Source: Pomphorhynchus laevis (lineage: Eukaryota; Acanthocephala; Palaeacanthocephala; Echinorhynchida; Pomphorhynchidae). Taken from it: 64,000 nt of DNA. Positions within the stretch are counted from its first letter, which is position 1. Every line of letters starts with the position of its first letter. Made by a program: the position numbers and the translations under genes. This document shows, piece after piece, positions 62,126-64,000 of this stretch. The notes below the pieces were generated by a model. That model was not told the DNA's origin, made no database searches, and saw nothing but the letters and a program-made list of their open reading frames with translations. The stretch spans positions 1 through 64,000 of the forward strand of contig WNNJ02002792.1 in NCBI GenBank assembly GCA_012934845.2, written 5' to 3'.

Positions 62126-62296
62126 GTACATTTAAACGCACTTTAAAAGACCAGTTGCCTAGATCCAACCTTATTCTAAACTCCGCTAGTAGATCCTCTA
62201 GTTCGATCTACTATGCTATGTCAACTGCTATTGCAGTTGTAGATCATAGTAGATCCTCTAGTTCGATCTACTATGCTATGTCAACTGCTATTGCAG
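62126..62296. repeat. Patchwork junction: templated copy plus 60-bp period repeat
   Basis: After the target duplication and a few bases of Penelope (to 62142), 62143-62188 repeats 46 bases of Jockey ORF2 (61472-61517) exactly. Then a 50-bp sequence occurs twice at a 60-bp period (62187-62236 and 62247-62296), each copy holding inverted pairs TAGTAGATC/GATCTACTA, with CAACTGC/GCAGTTG in the first. Confidence 0.85.
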
Positions 62297-64000
62297 AGGC
62301 CGCCAACGCGGAAGGTTAACTTACTACGAAAAACCCTAGAAAGAAGATTAACATTACTCAAAGATTTGAAACTTGACGAACTTATGTCCGAAGCATCCTA
62401 CCTACAGAAAATGAGAAAGGATAACATTGAAAATAAAAAGCTACCAGAATCTTTCGTGATCGAGAAAATAGTTAAATTGATTAAATCTGGAAAATACGGA
62501 AAGGCATCAAGGTTGCTAGACAAAGGACAACACTCAGGAGTTTTGGCTGCTGAAACAATAATTCAAGGCAAAACGGTACTCGAAAAATTAGAAGAACTCC
62601 ACCCAAGAGCCTCTACGGTGAACGAAGAATACCTTCTGAAAGAAAATATGGCTGGTTGTGTGGATCATCACGACACAAGGTTTTTCGATATCACACCTGA
62701 TGATATAATTAAAGCGTCCAAAAGTACCAAGGGATCTGCCGGGCCTTCGGGAGTATGTGCAGATGAGTGGCGTAAATTTCTAACAATACATGGATTAGCC
62801 TCAAAACGTCTTGCCGCAGCGATATGCGGATTTGTAATAAAGATTTCAAGCGAAAAGTTAAATCCAGTAGCGTTACAAGCGTTCACAGTCAGTCGCCTTA
62901 TACCGCTGGAAAAGCATAATGGGATTAGACCCATTGGAGTAGGAGAAGTATTGAGACGGATTGCGGGACGTACTGTGTTGTCATTTATTGGAAAAGATGT
63001 TAGGAGTGTATGTGGTTTTACGCGACTTTGTGCAGGCCAAAGATGTGGAACAGAGATTGCTATTCACACGATTCGAGATGCGTTTAGTCAATCTTCTGAT
63101 GAATGCATCTTACTAATAGATGCAACCAATGCCTTTAATAACTGCAACCGAAAAATGGCACTGGAAAATATGAAATTCATCTGTCCCGCAATGTCGACGA
63201 TATTGCACAATACCTACATTCAACCTTCGATGCTGGTGGTGGATAACTCAATATTAAAATCAACAGAAGGTTTCATACAAGGAGACCCTCTCGCCATGGC
63301 AGCATTCGCTGCAGCCTCGATGCCACTAATAGGAAAACTAAAACAAGTAGCTCCAAACGCTAAACACTGTTGGTACGCCGATGATGGAGCGTGCGTGGGC
63401 AAACCAAGCGATATAAATAAGGTATGGAAAGAGCTTAACCGAATAGGACCCGCGTTTGGATTCATAACAAATTCATCAAAATGTACTGTATTGACAGGCA
63501 AAACCTGTAATATTGATTGTCTGGATGAACTCACGGATGATGGTGTAGATATTCGACGCGATGGAATCAAATACCTTGGGAGCATGATTGGGCTCGAACA
63601 ATATGTTGAAACCGAGATAATCAACAAAGTAACGAATTGGTCAGGTCAAATAGAAAAGCTAAAACAGATTGCCGATAGAGACGCCTTCGCCTGATACACT
63701 TTGCTAATCAAAGCTTTACTACACAAATTTTCATACATTCTTAGGACATGTGAAGTAGCAGATTGTCTTCTAATACCTTTAAAGAATGCGATACTTCATA
63801 ATCTTTTGCCGGGAATGCTGGGAATCAACAGCCTCGACGATGAGTCAAGTAGAATAGTAGCTTTACCATGCAGATATGGAGGACTTGGTATAGTCGACTA
63901 TACTCAAGAATGCTATAATGAATACGAGAAATCACGCATGATGTATAGGGCTAGTGTAGATAGAGACCACTCAGAAGTTCCCCTAGAAACGTCTCAGCAT
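62294..64000 (+). pseudogene. R2/CRE-type LINE copy 3, reverse transcriptase (runs off the window)
   Basis: Open to 63694, then one in-frame TGA, after which the same frame stays open to the window end (YTLLIKALLHKFSYILRTCE, RYGGLGIVDYTQECYNEYEK). Motifs: GSAGPSGVCADEWRKFL, SRLIPLEKHNGIRPIGVGEV, GFTRLCAGQRCGTEIAIHTI, LLIDATNAFNNCNRKMALEN (motif A Asp), TEGFIQGDPLAMAAFAA (motif B), HCWYADDGACVG (YADD). This RT type is followed by a restriction-like nuclease, as in the relic at 40.7-41.6 kb. The ATG at 62273 lies in the flanking repeat and is not the natural start; the copy is 5'-truncated. Confidence 0.75.

Noticed and set aside
62187-62296. CRISPR-like or satellite array
   Set aside because: Only two units exist, in a eukaryotic retroelement junction, with adjacent templated Jockey sequence; better explained as filler.

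Overview
The window is eukaryotic, almost certainly from an invertebrate animal with a large, transposon-rich genome. Nearly all of the 64 kb can be assigned to retroelements: LINEs of at least five kinds (CR1-type, two L2-type families, Jockey-type, R2/CRE-type with a restriction-like endonuclease, and an unplaced LINE here called family C), two Penelope-like pieces, one compact Ty3/Gypsy LTR element plus a relic of a relative, and a possible tRNA-derived SINE. No convincing host gene, rRNA, functional tRNA, CRISPR array or bacterial-type operon was seen. The species cannot be named from the sequence; Jockey-type LINEs favour an arthropod or other invertebrate.

Layout. 1-6.2 kb: an L2-A tail inserted next to a CR1 copy, a second CR1 tail and a Gypsy relic. 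6.4-12.8 kb: a Jockey ORF1 relic, an AT-rich Penelope-like element, and Jockey copy 1 with an open ORF2. 13.1-17.4 kb: CR1 copy 3, family C copy 1 and L2-A copy 2. 17.4-22.7 kb: two L2-B copies in inverted orientation. 24.4-30.5 kb: a nearly whole L2-B copy inserted into CR1 copy 4. 30.8-33.3 kb: an R2/CRE-type LINE. 34.6-40.1 kb: CR1 copy 5A inserted into an L2-A copy. 40.1-45.4 kb: relics and a decayed Jockey copy 2. 46.1-50.7 kb: CR1 copy 5B, intact in both frames and almost identical to 5A but inverted. 51-56.4 kb: an inverted duplicate of the 15-16.5 kb composite, now carrying the Gypsy element. 56.4-64 kb: L2-A copy 5, a Penelope fragment, Jockey copy 3 (apparently the most intact Jockey copy) and the start of another R2/CRE-type LINE.

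How the parts relate. The CR1 and L2-B copies share a design: ORF1 with an N-terminal PHD-like Cys finger and a C-terminal conserved domain, overlapping in the -1 frame with ORF2 (AP endonuclease plus reverse transcriptase). They also share a 5' box (TTTCTAATAAACATACA). L2-A and L2-B share a 3'-terminal hairpin whose paired bases covary. Jockey copies have a zinc-knuckle ORF1 and an 816-residue ORF2.

The most notable signals are: (1) a Gypsy element with identical 71-bp LTRs, a 5-bp target duplication, an empty-site counterpart in the same window, and a 13-nt self-complementary primer-site arrangement; (2) many element junctions carrying perfect short palindromes or locally copied filler, suggesting snap-back/template-switch joining; (3) the covarying LINE 3' hairpin; (4) the shared 5' box across LINE families. 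Coordinates of relic ends are approximate, and clade names rest on reading motifs by eye.
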